Below are positions 32,606 through 43,447 of a DNA stretch of 64,000 nt, piece after piece. The stretch covers positions 186,501,983 to 186,565,982 of the forward strand of contig NC_073746.1 of the NCBI RefSeq assembly GCF_029784135.1, read 5' to 3'. The notes beneath the pieces are model-generated. The model worked only from the letters and a program-made list of their open reading frames with translations. It was not told the DNA's origin and did not search any database. Source of the DNA: Toxorhynchites rutilus septentrionalis (taxonomy: Eukaryota > Arthropoda > Insecta > Diptera > Culicidae). Each line of letters begins with the position of its first letter. The stretch's first letter is position 1. The position numbers and the translations under genes are program-made.

Positions 32606-33713
32606 TTAGGCTGTCAAAAAAGTCCTGCGGTATTTCCGCGAGGTGTCGTTGTAAGCGCGTAGTTCTAGTTGGCAAAGGCAAAAATGCATCTCAAGCTGCC
32701 AATAAAATTTGTGCAGTTTATGGACCCGATACAGTTTCCATTTCCACCGCACAACGATGGTTTCAACGTTTTCGTTCTGGTGTAGAGGTCGTCGAAGATG
32801 CGCCACGCTCCGGAAGACCTGTCGTCGAAAATTGCGACAAAATCGCTGAATAAGCCGAGAAAGACCGGCATAGTAGCAGCCGTAGCATCGGCCAAGAGCT
32901 GGGGATAAGTCATCAAACCGTTATTAACCATTTGAAGAAGCTTGGATTCACAAATAAGCTCGATGTATGGGTGCCACACACGTTGACGCAAAAAAACATC
33001 TTTGACCGTATCGACGCATGTGAATCGCTGCTGAATCGCAACAAAATCTGAAGCGGATGGTGACTGGCGATGAAAAGTGGGTCACTTACGACAACGTGAA
33101 GCGCAAACGGTCGTGGTCGAAGCCCGCTGAAGCGGCTCAGACGGTGGCCAAGCCCTCTTTAACGGCCAGGAAGGTTCTGCTGTGTGTTTGGTGGGATTGT
33201 CAAGGAATAATCTATTATGAGCTACTTCCCTATGGCCAAACGCTCAATTCGGACCTGTACTGCCAACAACTGGACCGCTTGAAGGTAGCACTCATGAAGA
33301 AGAGGCCATCTTTGATAAACAGAGGCCTCATTGTCTTCCATCAGGACAACGCCAGGCCACACACTTCTTTGGTGACGTGCCAGAAGCTCCGGGAGCTCGG
33401 ATGGGAGGTTCTTTTGCATCCGCCGTATAGTCCGGACCTTGCACCAAGTGACTACCACCTGTTTTTGTCCATGGCGAACGAGCTAGGTAGTCAGAAGTTA
33501 GCCACAAAAGAGGCCTGTGACAATTGGCTATCCGAGTTTTTTGCCAATAAAGAAGCGAGCTTCTAAAACAGGGGTATTATGAAGTTGGTATCTCGTTGGG
33601 AACAAGTCATCGAACAAAACGGCGCATATTTGACTTAAAACAGATGATTGTAACTAATTTTATGAACAAATGAAAATTTAAAAAAATACCGCAGGACTTT
33701 TTTGACAGCCTAA
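32606..33713 (+). mobile_element. DD34D mariner element, TA target duplication
   Basis: Ends ttaggctgtcaaaaaagtcc (32606) and complement (to 33713), with TA at 32604-32605 and 33714-33715. A deletion near 32674 removes the transposase start codon region that is present in the copy at 42389-43343. It inserted into an older minus-strand LINE remnant. Confidence 0.92.
32690..33638 (+). pseudogene. DD34D mariner transposase, disrupted
   Basis: The N-terminal helix-turn-helix part (ASQAANKICAVYGPDTVSIS, AQRWFQRFRSGVEVVEDAPR) runs in one frame from about 32683 with a stop near 32851 (AE*AEK). A frameshift and stop follow near 33048, and 33057-33566 is open with VTGDEKWVTYD (first Asp), FHQDNARPH (second Asp) and SPDLAPSDYH (third Asp, 34 residues later). 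TTC TAA at 33563 breaks the usual FYNRG motif; the tail to YLT and a stop at about 33638 follows in frame. Mariner transposases act as DNA transposases at TA sites; this copy cannot make one. Confidence 0.9.
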
Positions 33714-34877
33714 TATAATTTCCATGCTTGGGAGAAAAAAGATGTTGAAACTATGGAATTAAATAGGTGATTGATCAACGAAAGTGCATATGACAAGATC
33801 ATTTTATGAACTTCATTGGTATGCCATCCAATCCCGTTGCGTTAGAATAAATAGAAAAAATCGCATTTATAATTTCATAATCTTGTACTTTTCTTGAAAA
33901 AAACTATCAGTATTTTCGGGTGAATAAGTAGGGGTTTCATCATAACCCATCGTAAAATTAGAAGAAAAATAGTCACATATGGTATCAGCATTTTCATTGA
34001 TGCTGGTAATCCTGGATCCTTAGAAGAAACACCCATTTTTTATATTTTTCCACAAATAGTTCTGTTAGTTCTGTTTTCCTATTTTAATCTTTGAGACAAC
34101 TCTGTTCCTTAGTCTCTTGTAATGTACTCCATCGAACAGAGACTTACTCTTTTTCCAAGTTCTCTATGCAATGTCCCTATCCACGATCGCCTTTTCAATT
34201 TCAAAATAAAACCATGGGTTGAATTTATTACGCTTATATAGGCTTCACCGGAACACAAAAATCATTTTTCTTATGTTGTATATTACACAGTAGTCATTTA
34301 GGCGTAAGAGTATTTCTATCTCATCGATACACATTTTTATCTATTACAACACATTAGTCGTTTAGGCGTTAGAGTATTCCTATTCTATCGATTCACAACA
34401 CACATCGCATTAGTGTTGAAATCGCCCATTATAAAAGAAGATTTATACTTCAATTTATATGCGTCAAAATGTAGAAATACTGCATCGGAACAATCCGCAT
34501 TTGGAGGGTTATTGTAAACTCCAAGAAAAAAACGATCACTACCACTTAGAATTTATAGAAGCCAAAATTCAATCATGTATCGATGTCCATCTAATGTAAC
34601 ATTATTAGTTTTGCTAAACACTTTACAAATTAAACCTTTTTTTAAATAACTACACAGATTCCACCAACATACCTATTACGGTCATTTCTAATTAGAACCA
34701 TCAATAGCAATCATAGAATCATGGATAGTGCTATTGAGCCATGTTTCAGTCATGCATATTATATCGAGCTTACTATTAAGAAGAAATTTTTAATTTTTAA
34801 ACGTAATGTATAGCATATCAAAGAAATCTTTGGGAATTTCCGATACGATTAGTATGCAAATCATCAAAATCCGTTTG

Positions 34878-35418
34878 TGGCATTGTTCGGCATAAGCTTC
34901 GAGTAACCGGTCATGTGCTGTGAGCGTCTCCGTTAAAGCATTGTTTTCGGTTACCGTTGGCTGTTATTTTTTTTTATCGCCCGGGTGTGCATTTTTCGCG
35001 CGTTTTCTAACTGTTCGAGATATCGTAAAACGCAGTGTGAACTCGGAATTAGTGAGAAAAGCAGAATCATCAAAGCCTGGCAAGGCCAGCCGGCTTTCAG
35101 TTTTCGCCGATTTGTCGCCATCGCAATCGAAGTCGGACATCGGTGCTCAGTTGCACGCACACAATACCAGCGCGATTCGCTGCTCACTTACAGCAGTGTG
35201 AAGGAGAGCATCACTTCTTAGTGGTGTGTGATAGTGCCGAGCGCTCAAGCGCTCCGATTGAGAAGCAAGCAGCGGTTGCCAGTTCATCAGCACTGGGTGC
35301 ATTGTGGTGAATAGAAATAAATAAGATATAAGATTTTTTTTTATTTTATTTTATTTTATTTTTTTTAATTATTATTATTATTAAAACAAATTATTAGATT
35401 ATAAGTACCAATTACAGA
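34878..35418 (+). promoter_or_regulatory. 5' UTR of the I-clade LINE
   Basis: Non-LTR elements of this kind carry their own internal promoter here. The first bases are tggcattgttcggcataagc. A T-rich then AT-rich stretch (35333-35410) precedes the ORF1 start. No individual promoter box can be proven. Confidence 0.5.
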
Positions 35419-36987
35419 ATGGCAGAAGGAGGGGGAGGATCTCCAGATATGGAGATCTCTGATGATGACTCCCCTCTGGTTGAAAAAACAAATAAAGGAA
35501 CAGCGAAGACACTTAAACGCGTTCTTACATCAGAGGATGTTTCGTCCGGGGACGAGTCTGCTAACTCTAGCAAGCCCCCCTCTAAAAAACCTGCAAATAT
35601 CTCCTCTCCAACCCCCCTCGCTCCTACCCCAGCTCAGATTTCGCCTCCCCATCCTGTTGTCCCCGATCCCCTTCAATCCTCGTCATCTCCTTCTCCTCCT
35701 GTTGTCTTCTCTCCACGTGTCAAGGTCTATCCTGAAGATGCACCTGGAACGGGTCCGTGGGTTGTTTTCTTCAGGCCTAAGCCAAACGGAAAAGCACTTA
35801 ATGTTATTCAGATCATGAAAGATCTGGCAAGATACTCCTCCGTGACAGAAATTACGAAGGTTAGACCGACCAAACTGCGTGTTGTCGTGGCTGATCGGAG
35901 AGACGCAAACGGTATTGTCGTCGACCAGAGGTTTACCCTGGAATATCGTGTCTACGTGCCTTCCCATGACGTAGAAATCTCGGGGGTGATAACCGAAACG
36001 GGTCTGACGTGCAAATCAATTATGGAAGGAGATGGCAGATTTAAAAAGCTGCCTTTGATTAAGGTTAAAATCTTAGAATGCCGACAACTCGGCAAAGTCT
36101 CCCAGGAAGGGAAAGAATTGAAATTTACGCCGTCCGACTCGTTTAGAGTCACTTTTGCTGGCTCCGCCCTCCCTAACTACGTTATGGTGGACAAATTGAG
36201 GCTACCGCTGCGACTCTTCATGCCAAAGCCCATGACTTGCCTGAAATGCAAGTCAGTTGGTCACACAGCAGCTTACTGCGCCAACAAGGAGCGCTGTGCC
36301 ACTTGCGGAGAGCAACATGTGGACAAATCCTGCAGTGCGATTGAGCAAAAGTGTCCATATTGCGGAGGAACTCCGCACGTGCACTCGGCTTGTGAAACTT
36401 ACAAGAGTCGCTGGGAGAAGTAGAAGCGCTCTTTAAAGGAACGCTCGAAGCGCACTTTTGCGGAAATTTTGAAGGGCGCTTCTCCATTGGCCCAACAGCA
36501 ACAACCTTTAACCGCAAACAATGTCATCGCTTCGCTGCCAGTTGACGAAATGGAAGCGGATACAGCTAACGAGGGCACACCGTACATCTTCCAAGGGAAT
36601 CCCCGGCGCAAAAATGTGACCACTCCCAAAGTTCAAGGACAAGCCCCTCCGGTTATACCCTCTGTTAGCATGCCTAAAAAATCGAGTGCAGCGGACAAGC
36701 AAAATCAGGTTCCTCCTGGCTTCCGTGGGAATAATTCACCTTCGAACGACCCAGCACTCGAAGGGACATCAAAAACCCCAACTGTCCCTATTTTACCGTC
36801 CAGTTCAACTTCCCAATCGGGATTTATAAAGTTGACTGACCTTGTGGCTCAAATCTTCACATGCTTTAATGTTTCCGACTCCATCAGAACCATTGTCATA
36901 TCAATGCTTCCAGTATTAAAGACAATTTTGCAACAATTGATGCAAACATGGCCCCTCCTTGCAATGATTATCTCTCTTGATGTCTAA
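35419..36987 (+). pseudogene. LINE ORF1 (nucleic-acid-binding Gag-like protein), one nonsense codon
   Basis: From ATG 35419 the frame is open for 334 codons, hits TAG at 36421-36423, then stays open in the same frame to TAA at 36985-36987 (about 522 codons in all). The N-terminal 110 residues are Ser/Pro-rich. Three CCHC-type zinc knuckles at residues about 272-327 (CLKCKSVGHTAAYC, CATCGEQHVDKSC, CPYCGGTPHVHSAC) mark it as the RNA-binding Gag-like protein of I-type LINEs. The TAG after the third knuckle removes the C-terminal 187 residues unless read through. The stop overlaps the start of ORF2. Confidence 0.9.
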
Positions 36988-39900
36988 TTCAAATAGAGAG
37001 GTCGGAGATATCACTGTTTTACAGTGGAATTGTCGTAGTCTTATCCCTAAATTGGATACATTCAAGTTTTTAATTCATAAGTTCAATTGTGATGTTTTTG
37101 CTCTGTCCGAAACTTGGCTTTCTTCGCGAGATGATCTCTCTTTCCACGATTTTAATATTATACGCTTGGACCGTGATGACAGATACGGAGGGGTGGTATT
37201 GGGGATCAATAAGTGCCACTCATTTTTTCGAATTGACCTTCCACCTATTGGAGGGATTGAAGCTGTTGCTTGTCATGCAAACATCAGAGGAAAAGACCTC
37301 TGTATTGTCAGCTTGTATTGGCCTCCGAGAGCTGCGGTTAGCCGCAAGCAACTTGTTGACATGTGCTCACTCCTTCCTGAGCCACGATTGATCTTGGGAG
37401 ACTTCAACTCTCACGGAACTGCCTGGGGGGAACAGTACGACGACAATCGTTCACTGTTGATATATGATCTTTGTAACAGCTTCAATATGACACTTTTGAA
37501 CACTGGGGAAACAACACGTGTACCTAAACCTCCTGCTAACCCAAGTGCTCTTGACCTCTCACTTTGCTCGAATTCACTATCGTTAGATTGCAAGTGGAAT
37601 GTAATCCAGGACCCCAACGGTAGTGATCACTTGCCAATCAAAATTTCCATCACCATTGGGTCGAATTCTTCTGAATCTATAAACATGGCATATGACCTCA
37701 CAAGACACATTGACTGGAAAAAATATGCGGACGCGATTGCTCTAGCCATCAATTCCAGAGATGGTTTAGCTCCATTGGAGGAGTATAACTTCCTTTCTCG
37801 TTTGATCTATGACAGCGCGGTTCGCGCTCAAACGAAACCCATCCCAGGCTCCACTATTCGTCGAAGGCCTCCCAATCCATGGTGGGATAGCCAATGTTCC
37901 AAGCTTTATCAGGATAAATCGAACGCATTCAAAGCTTTTCGGAAACGTGGAACCATTGAAAATTTTCAATCGTATTTTGACCTTGAAAATCAATTTAAAA
38001 ACTTGATCAAAGGAAAAAAACGAGCTTATTGGCGAAATTTCGTGGGAGGTTTGTCACGAGAAACGTCAATGAAAAAATTATGGAAAGTGGCTCGAAACAT
38101 GAGAAATCGCTCTTCAACAAATGAAAGCGAGGAATATTCACATCGATGGATTTTTAATTTTGCACGGAAGGTTTGTCCTGATTCCGCTCCTGTGCAAAAA
38201 ATTGTTCGAGATATACCACAAGATAGGTGCGATCTTGATTCCGAGTTTTCGATGGTAGAATTCTCTCTTGCTCTCCTTTCATGTAACAATTCTGCTCCGG
38301 GATCGGATAGAATTAAGTTCAACTTGCTGAAAAACCTCCCTGATGTGGCGAAACATCGCTTGTTGAATTTATTCAATCGGTTTCTGGAGCATAATATTGT
38401 TCCAGATGATTGGAGACAAGTGCGCATTATAGCTATTCAAAAACCCGGAAAACCCGCGTCCGACTTCAATTCGTACCGCCCAATAGCAATGCTGTCTTGT
38501 ATACGGAAATTGTTGGAGAAAATCATCTTGTTTCGCCTTGATCGATGGGTTGAAACGAATGGCCTACTCTCAGATACACAATATGGGTTCCGCAGGGGCA
38601 AGGGGACGAATGATTGTCTTGCGTTGCTTTCTTCAGAAATTCAAATGGCTTACGCCGGAAAAAAACAAATGGCTTCAGTATTCTTGGACATAAAGGGGGC
38701 CTTTGATTCTGTTTCAATAGAGGTTTTGACAGACAAATTACACTCTCGGGGTCTGCCGCCTCTATTGAATAATATGTTATATAACTTGCTTTGTGAGAAG
38801 CATTTGAACTTTTCTCACGGAGATTCGGCAGTAAGTCGGGTCTCTTACATGGGCCTCCCCCAGGGCTCATGTTTAAGCCCCCTTTTGTACAACTTCTATG
38901 TAAGCGACATCGACAATTGCCTTACACAAAATTGCAGCCTAAGACAACTTGCAGATGATGGAGTGGTATCTGTCGTAGGATCAACAGAATCCGACCTACA
39001 AGAACCCTTACAAGATACTTTGAACAATTTTTCAACCTGGGCCATTGGGCTAGGGATCGAATTCTCCACGGAGAAAACAGAGATGGTGGTTTTTTCTAGG
39101 AAGCATAGACCAGCAAAACCAAAGCTTCAACTTTTGGGTAAACCGATCACTCATGCTATGTCATTCAAGTATCTTGGGGTCTGGTTCGACTCCAAATGTA
39201 CTTGGGGGGCCCATATTAGGTATCTGAGTAAAAAATGCCAACAAAGAATAAATTTTCTCCGTACAATTACCGGCACCTGGTGGGGAGCCCATCCCGAAGA
39301 TCTTATAATGTTGTATAGAACAACTATTCTCTCAGTGATGGAGTATGGCAGTTTCTGTTTTCAATCAGCTGCCAAAACACACTTAATTAAACTCGAGCGA
39401 ATTCAGTATCTTTGTCTCCGTATTGCGTTGGGATGTATGCCCTCAACGCATACCATGAGTCTCGAGGTTTTGGCAGGCCTACTCCCGCTAAAAGATCGCT
39501 TCAATTTATTATCTCTTCGGTTCTTCATCCGGTGTAAGGTCATGAACCTATTGGTGATCGGAAATTTTGAGCGGCTGATCGAGCTAAATTTTCACTCCGG
39601 ATTCATGAGTTCATATCATGAATTCATCTCCATGCAGGTTGATCCTTCTTCGTATATTCCCAACCGTGTTTGTTTCCCTGACTACATCAATTCCTCTGTA
39701 CATTTTGATCTGTCCATGAAGCAAGATATCCATGGATATTCAGATTACCAACGATCGAGGATCGCTCCAACGATCTTCGATGAAAAATATAGGGGTATCA
39801 ATTGTGATAATATGTACTTTACTGATGGGTCCACTATAAATGAGTCCACAGGATTTGGAGTGTTCAACGAATTTTTTAGCACCTCACACAGTCTTCAGAA

Positions 39901-40663
39901 TCCTTGCTCAGTGTATATTGCTGAATTGGCAGCAATTCATTGGGCGCTGGACAGCGTCGCCTCACGACCTGTTGAACACTTTTACATTGTAACGGATAGT
40001 CTTAGCTCTGTCGAAGCTATCCGTTCAGTGAGGCCGGAAAAGCACTCGCCGTACTTCCTTGAGAGAATACGAAAAATTTTGAGTGCTTTATCCAGACGCT
40101 GTTATGTCATTACCTTTGTGTGGGTCCCTTCTCATTGCTCAATTCCGGGTAATGAGAGGGCTGACTCATTGGCAAAGGTAGGTGCGATTGAAGGCGATAT
40201 TTATCAGCGTCAAATCGCCTTCAATGAATTTTATTCTTTAGTCCGTAAAAATACCATCGCTAACTGGCAACGCAAATGGAACGAAGATGAATTGGGCCGG
40301 TGGCTTCACACGATTATCCCTAAGGTTAGCCTCAAACCATGGTTCAAAAGTCTGGACTTGAGTCGGGACTTTATTCGCACCTTCTCCCGACTCATGTCCA
40401 ATCACTGTTCGTTAGACGCGCTACTCTTTCGTTTCAATCTGGCCGGCAGCAATATCTGCGTTTGTGGCCGAGGTTACCACGACATCGAACACGTTGTTTG
40501 GTCGTGTGAGGTGTATCTTGTTGCCAGATCGAATTTAGAGAACTCCCTTCGGGCTAGAGGAAGGCAGCCCAATGTGCCGGTGAGAGATGTGTTGGCTCGG
40601 TTAGACCTTGATTACATGTCCCAAATATATGTTTTCCTTAAATCTATCGATGTTCGTGTGTGA
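36980..40663 (+). CDS. LINE ORF2: AP endonuclease, reverse transcriptase, RNase H
   Basis: Intact, about 1227 residues from ATG 36980 (a TTG lies one codon upstream). N-terminal AP endonuclease: QWNCRSLIPK at the start, LILGDFNSHG near 139, GSDHLPI near 214. Reverse transcriptase about 470-760: YRPIAMLSCIRKLLEKIIL, FLDIKGAFDSVS, GLPQGSCLSPLLYNFY, and QLADDGVVSV near 657 (the catalytic dyad; ADD in place of YADD). RNase H about 940-1075: YFTDGSTIN, ELAAIHWAL, TDSLSSVEAI, WVPSHCSIPGNERADSLAK. A C-terminal Cys/His cluster CVCGRGYHDIEHVVWSC is near 1158. The protein nicks target DNA and copies the element RNA there. RNase H after RT is the I-clade layout. No frame breaks are seen. Confidence 0.95.
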   Translation: MSNSNREVGDITVLQWNCRSLIPKLDTFKFLIHKFNCDVFALSETWLSSRDDLSFHDFNIIRLDRDDRYGGVVLGINKCHSFFRIDLPPIGGIEAVACHANIRGKDLCIVSLYWPPRAAVSRKQLVDMCSLLPEPRLILGDFNSHGTAWGEQYDDNRSLLIYDLCNSFNMTLLNTGETTRVPKPPANPSALDLSLCSNSLSLDCKWNVIQDPNGSDHLPIKISITIGSNSSESINMAYDLTRHIDWKKYADAIALAINSRDGLAPLEEYNFLSRLIYDSAVRAQTKPIPGSTIRRRPPNPWWDSQCSKLYQDKSNAFKAFRKRGTIENFQSYFDLENQFKNLIKGKKRAYWRNFVGGLSRETSMKKLWKVARNMRNRSSTNESEEYSHRWIFNFARKVCPDSAPVQKIVRDIPQDRCDLDSEFSMVEFSLALLSCNNSAPGSDRIKFNLLKNLPDVAKHRLLNLFNRFLEHNIVPDDWRQVRIIAIQKPGKPASDFNSYRPIAMLSCIRKLLEKIILFRLDRWVETNGLLSDTQYGFRRGKGTNDCLALLSSEIQMAYAGKKQMASVFLDIKGAFDSVSIEVLTDKLHSRGLPPLLNNMLYNLLCEKHLNFSHGDSAVSRVSYMGLPQGSCLSPLLYNFYVSDIDNCLTQNCSLRQLADDGVVSVVGSTESDLQEPLQDTLNNFSTWAIGLGIEFSTEKTEMVVFSRKHRPAKPKLQLLGKPITHAMSFKYLGVWFDSKCTWGAHIRYLSKKCQQRINFLRTITGTWWGAHPEDLIMLYRTTILSVMEYGSFCFQSAAKTHLIKLERIQYLCLRIALGCMPSTHTMSLEVLAGLLPLKDRFNLLSLRFFIRCKVMNLLVIGNFERLIELNFHSGFMSSYHEFISMQVDPSSYIPNRVCFPDYINSSVHFDLSMKQDIHGYSDYQRSRIAPTIFDEKYRGINCDNMYFTDGSTINESTGFGVFNEFFSTSHSLQNPCSVYIAELAAIHWALDSVASRPVEHFYIVTDSLSSVEAIRSVRPEKHSPYFLERIRKILSALSRRCYVITFVWVPSHCSIPGNERADSLAKVGAIEGDIYQRQIAFNEFYSLVRKNTIANWQRKWNEDELGRWLHTIIPKVSLKPWFKSLDLSRDFIRTFSRLMSNHCSLDALLFRFNLAGSNICVCGRGYHDIEHVVWSCEVYLVARSNLENSLRARGRQPNVPVRDVLARLDLDYMSQIYVFLKSIDVRV

Positions 40664-41003
40664 TTATCCTTATATCCTTATACCCTCCATTTCTTCCTTT
40701 GTGAGTAATTGGTCCGCTTGCTATAAACAGGAGAATGAAATGTAAATTCACAACAGATGTACGAATAGATTTAAGAATTGAATTATCAACATTGTAATAA
40801 TTTCCTTATACCCCATCCTTTTCCTGAGAAAATATCACCCTTTTAATCTCGAGTCCACCACGAGTAATCGGTTTCCCACATTACTAACCATAGATTTAAG
40901 AAAATTGTTCATATATATAGTTTTAAAAATATATTTAAGATTTCGGCTCCTTTAAACTTCTGTAACTGAGCCTGTAAAAATAAACGAATTTATAAAAAAA
41001 AAA

Positions 41004-41421
41004 AAATCCGTTTGATGCAAAAATAGTTATTGACGTTAACAGTATTTCATAAAAACATGATATGTTCTCTGATTTCGCATCCTTACTGAAAGACGTGCGG
41101 TTTTCAAACGTCAAAAGAATGGTTTTTGAGTTATCAGAATTTAATTTCGATTTTCATGGTTTTTTGAGAAAACTTCTTTTTCATTCTGTATAAGTCTTCG
41201 TTAAAAATCTTGAACCAAAATTAATCATGAAGAAATGGAGACCTCATTTGTGGCGATTACTCTTGTATGATGAAAGCTTCAGAAAAATTGAAGAGAGTTA
41301 TGATAGCACAAGGGTGATCCTGCATTGGATTTCTCATGTGTTTACCACAATTGTAAAATAAAATACAATACAATAGCATAATATCGGGAAATTTTACAAT
41401 GAAAGCCATTAATAAGATTAC
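41004..41421. other. Intronic sequence, nothing recognised
   Basis: Between the LINE and the putative small exon on the minus strand. No feature is seen. Confidence 0.4.
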
Positions 41422-41463
41422 CTCTATCTAATATGTAAGCGTTGTTATCGTCCACAGCCTCTT
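41422..41463 (-). CDS. Possible small N-terminal exon of the Ig-superfamily gene
   Basis: A 42-bp minus-strand segment with a strong acceptor (tttcttttttcttttcag) and a usable donor (agag/gtaatc). It reads EAVDDNNAYILDR and passes on one base, which joins the exon at 24047-24144 as D-LPKFGEP without a stop. Acidic linkers of this size after the signal peptide are usual in the family. Support is splice signals plus phase only. The exon before it, with the signal peptide, was not found. Confidence 0.5.
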
Positions 41464-42388
41464 CTGAAAAGAAAAAAGAAAAATAGAAATTAATTTATAA
41501 TGATTAAGATCCTGGTATAATTTTAAATAATATTGACAACCCTTATGAGCAAGAGATACAGAAATATGGAACATCCACTTCCAGAGTGGATGCAATGCTG
41601 CCGAAACAGTGATCATCTGTTGTTTTTTTATTTGTGAGAAAGTAATGAAAACACAGTTGCTTCGCTAAATTGCGATTGTTGCTCCATTAAATAAAATAAA
41701 CCTTCCGATTACCTAATATTATTTTGGGCAAATGATTGACTTACATTGATATGATATAGGAAAAAGTAAGGATAAAACCAACAAATGGTTCACCCTATAA
41801 ACATGTTTTAGATTCTATTAATCATACAATGTATTGAAATTGAATATAAGTCCCAAATGAATTTGTAATTTACTTTTGGAGGAAAACATAAAAAAAGGGA
41901 AACAACACGATTGTGGGATAGTCTATGTTTGTCGTTGGAATCATTGGAACCATCGTCTATCATATATTAGAGCAAAATCACCTTTCAACTTACTGTGAAG
42001 CAATCATCGACTTTAGTTAAGCCAGCATATGGCATAAAGGATTGTTCTCGTAGGATTCTCTAACAGAATCTTGAAAATATGCGCGTGTCACTTTGATCCA
42101 AATGATCAATAATACAAATGATTCAAAAATACAACTCTATACTATGCAAAAAAAAATCCATTTTTCTGAATAAATTGAATTTTTTTTAAGTAAAAAATTA
42201 ACCGCCGCTTAATCTTCCAACAGCTATTTATTTACGTGGTTGAATGAAAAATGGCGCCACGTACGCTCCATCGAACTTTCACCCACACATGGAAGCTAGG
42301 GGCATCGACAAGGTACTGGAAACCTTATCGAATAAGCACAATGAATTATTGAAATCCTTCAGATCACACATGCTCGGATAGCAAAATA
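41464..42388. other. Intronic sequence, nothing recognised
   Basis: About 900 bases to the left end of a mariner. No exon or element is supported. Confidence 0.4.
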
Positions 42389-43343
42389 TTAGGCTGTCAA
42401 AAAAACCCTGCGGTATTTTTTTGAATTCCCTCCCAATTCACCTCCCATCCGAGCTCCCGGAGCTTCTGGCGCGTCACCAAAGAAGTGTGTGGCCTGGCGT
42501 TGTCCTGATGGAAGACAATGCGGCCTCTGTTTATCAAAGATGGCCTCTTCTCCATGAGTGCTGCCTTCAAGCGATCCAGTTGTTGGCAGTACAGGTCCAA
42601 ATTGAGCGTTTGGCCATAGGGAAGCAGCTCATAATAGATTATTCCTTGACAATCCCACCAAACACACAGCAGAACCTTCCTGGCCGTTAATGAGGGCTTG
42701 GCCACCGTCTGAGCCGCTTCAGCGGGCTTCGACCACGACCGTTTGCACTTCACGTTGTCGTAAGTAACCCACTTTTCATCGCCAGTCACCATCCGCTTCA
42801 GAAACGGGTCGATTTTGTTGCGATTTACATCGAGCTTCTTTATGAATCCAAGCTTCTTCAAATGGTTAATAACGGTTTGATGACTTATCCCCAGCTCTTG
42901 GCCGATGCTACGGCTGCTACTATGCCGGTCTTTCTCGGCTAATTCAGCGATTTTGTCGCAATTTTCGACGACAGGCCTTCCGGAGCGTGGCGCATCTTCG
43001 ACGACCTCTACACCAGAACGAAAACGTTGAAACCATCGTTGTGCGGTGGAAATGGAAACTGTATCGGGTCCATAAACTGCACAAATTTTATTGGCAGCTT
43101 GAGATGCATTTTTGCCTTTGTCATAGTAGTACTGTAAAATATGTCGGATTTTCTCTTTATTTTGCTCCATATTTGCGACACTATAACTCACGAACGACTT
43201 AACCAAACAAAACACTGTCAAGGACTATATTATAGCGCCTTTCCAACAAGCTATAGTATGACTCGATACAATGAATACAACTAGAAATACGCGCTTACAA
43301 CGACACCTCGCGGAAATACCGCAGGACTTTTTTGACAGCCTAA
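42389..43343 (-). mobile_element. DD34D mariner element, second copy, TA target duplication
   Basis: Ends ttaggctgtcaaaaaaaccc (42389) and complement (to 43343), with TA on each side (42387-42388, 43344-43345). Same family as 32606-33713, opposite strand. Shorter because of two internal deletions in the transposase gene. Confidence 0.92.
42397..43221 (-). pseudogene. DD34D mariner transposase with internal and 3' deletions
   Basis: The frame 43221-42397 stays open (274 codons); the likely native start is MEQNKEKIRHIL at about 43170. It has the helix-turn-helix domain (ASQAANKICAVYGPDTVSIS), TGDEKWVTYD (first Asp) and FHQDNARPH (second Asp). Around KKLDVNRNKIDP about 20 residues present in the other copy are deleted. 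After LRELGWEV the sequence jumps into terminal-region bases, so the third Asp and C-terminus are missing. Open frame but catalytically incomplete. Confidence 0.9.
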
Positions 43344-43447
43344 TATTAATCACACTATTGTCATCAATCTAGATAAATTATCAGCTGGAGAAAACGCGTA
43401 TGATTCAATGATTCGAATTAATATTTATGAACATGTAGTTGCATGTC

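Larger units (their letters stand above)
32146..34870 (-). pseudogene. Old LINE remnant (different family), interrupted by a mariner
   Basis: Minus-strand pieces read from right to left: endonuclease start DIICMTETWLNSTIHDSMIA near 34760, FFLGVYNNPPNADCSDAVFL near 34520, and SSFIMGDFNTNA near 34430 (GDFN catalytic motif). A Lys/Arg-rich linker follows near 34100. RT pieces are SKAFEKLIKSQISDFIADM near 32530, GFRKGHSTETVLLKVHDD near 32430, DFPKAFDRVFHAKLLKKF near 32340 and FGVPQGFVLEPLLF near 32190. The YADD region is lost at the left boundary. Many stops. A DD34D mariner was inserted at 32606-33713. The clade is perhaps CR1/L2/Daphne-like. Confidence 0.7.
34878..41003 (+). mobile_element. Complete I-clade LINE with target-site duplication
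   Basis: A full-length element: 5' UTR of about 540 bases, ORF1, ORF2 with endonuclease, reverse transcriptase and RNase H, a 3' UTR, and an A-tail at about 40994-41003. The flanking bases aaaatccgtttg occur just before the 5' end (34866-34877) and just after the A-tail (to 41014), an approximately 12-bp target-site duplication. This shows a single clean insertion. ORF2 is uninterrupted; ORF1 has one stop. Orientation is opposite to the host Ig gene. Degraded relatives are at 10900-15558 and 43960-44926. Confidence 0.93.

Noticed and set aside
32854..34900. Possibility that the window contains an endogenous virus
   Set aside because: The reverse transcriptases here are all of LINE type with AP endonuclease. 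I saw no capsid, envelope, protease, integrase, LTR pair or viral polymerase motif anywhere in the window.
38026..38870. Long antisense frames inside the I-clade ORF2 (133 and 115 codons)
   Set aside because: Shadows of a strongly coding region on the plus strand.
41428..41616. Minus-strand ATG frame with a hydrophobic start, considered as a signal-peptide exon for the Ig gene
   Set aside because: It runs through the candidate microexon in the wrong frame and lacks a donor in the needed phase; the spliced reading EAVDDN... fits better.
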